A DNA stretch of 15,496 nucleotides from Chitinophagaceae bacterium (GTDB lineage: Bacteria > Bacteroidota > Bacteroidia > Chitinophagales > Chitinophagaceae): contig JAGKWS010000099.1 in NCBI GenBank assembly GCA_021151685.1, positions 1-15,496 of the forward strand, written 5' to 3'. Positions 15,438 to 15,496 of the stretch are shown here, piece after piece. Positions within the stretch are counted from its first letter, which is position 1, and each line of letters opens with the position of its first letter. A model generated the notes under the pieces. That model searched no databases, was not told the origin of the DNA, and saw only the letters and a list, made by a program, of their open reading frames with translations. The position numbers and the translations under genes are program-made.

Positions 15438-15496
15438 TTAGTGGCCAGCTGGTGCAGCAGGAGCAGCTTCAGCAGGTGCGGCAGCAGGTGCAGCAG
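15438..15496 (-). CDS. C-terminal end of an Ala/Pro-rich protein (partial)
   Basis: The frame entering from the right edge reads 18 residues, almost only Ala and Pro, ending EAAPAAPAGH, then TAA. A strong terminator follows 30 bases later, which supports a real gene end in this frame. The tail is built from repeated GCTGCACCT-like units. Too little is present to assign a family. Such tails are common on small exported or ribosome-associated proteins, but I infer nothing more. Confidence 0.6.
   Translation of the reverse strand, partial: AAPAAAPAEAAPAAPAGH

Noticed and set aside
1..15496. CRISPR arrays, tRNA or rRNA genes, insertion sequences
   Set aside because: I saw no regularly spaced repeats, no cloverleaf with CCA-proximal conserved bases, and no transposase-like frame or terminal inverted repeats.

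Overview
The window looks like a chromosomal segment of a Bacteroidota bacterium, probably near the Chitinophagales. The evidence is a type IX secretion (T9SS) C-terminal sorting domain with a YPNPA motif, a DUF6580 membrane protein, promoter-like TAnnTTTG boxes typical of the phylum, and a general lack of strong Shine-Dalgarno sequences. Every gene I can support lies on the minus strand, so transcription runs from the right end of the window to the left.

From right to left: the last codons of an Ala/Pro-rich protein with its terminator (15379-15496); chorismate synthase aroC; a secreted T9SS-sorted protein; a DUF6580 membrane protein with its own terminator; an F420-reductase-like Rossmann protein; a 700-base gene-free stretch with hairpins, a canonical plus-strand terminator that no gene explains, and a perfect DnaA-box sequence; a translationally coupled pair of envelope proteins (DUF2339 multi-pass membrane protein, then DUF3999 signal-peptide/tail-anchored protein); DNA polymerase I (polA) with all three activities apparently intact; an aldo/keto reductase of the K+-channel-beta-subunit type; and a 95-residue membrane protein of unknown role.

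The left 2.6 kb is different. It is visibly more A+T-rich and encodes a two-gene anti-phage cassette: a DUF1837-type PD-(D/E)XK nuclease (HamA-like), and, overlapping its 3' end by 14 bases, a Ski2-like superfamily 2 helicase (HamB-like) that is cut by the left edge of the window. This is the architecture of the Hachiman (AbpAB-like) defence system. It has its own strong promoter-like sequence so close to the start codon that the message would be nearly leaderless.

The helicase is thought to sense and process phage-associated DNA and to control the partner nuclease. The other genes are housekeeping (polA, aroC) or envelope functions, so the defence pair appears to be an accessory insertion beside core genes. 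The known family is recognisable, so I do not claim a wholly new system. The most open questions are the plus-strand RNA candidate at 11190-11269, the DUF2339/DUF3999 pair, and whether the small membrane protein next to hamA belongs to the defence unit.
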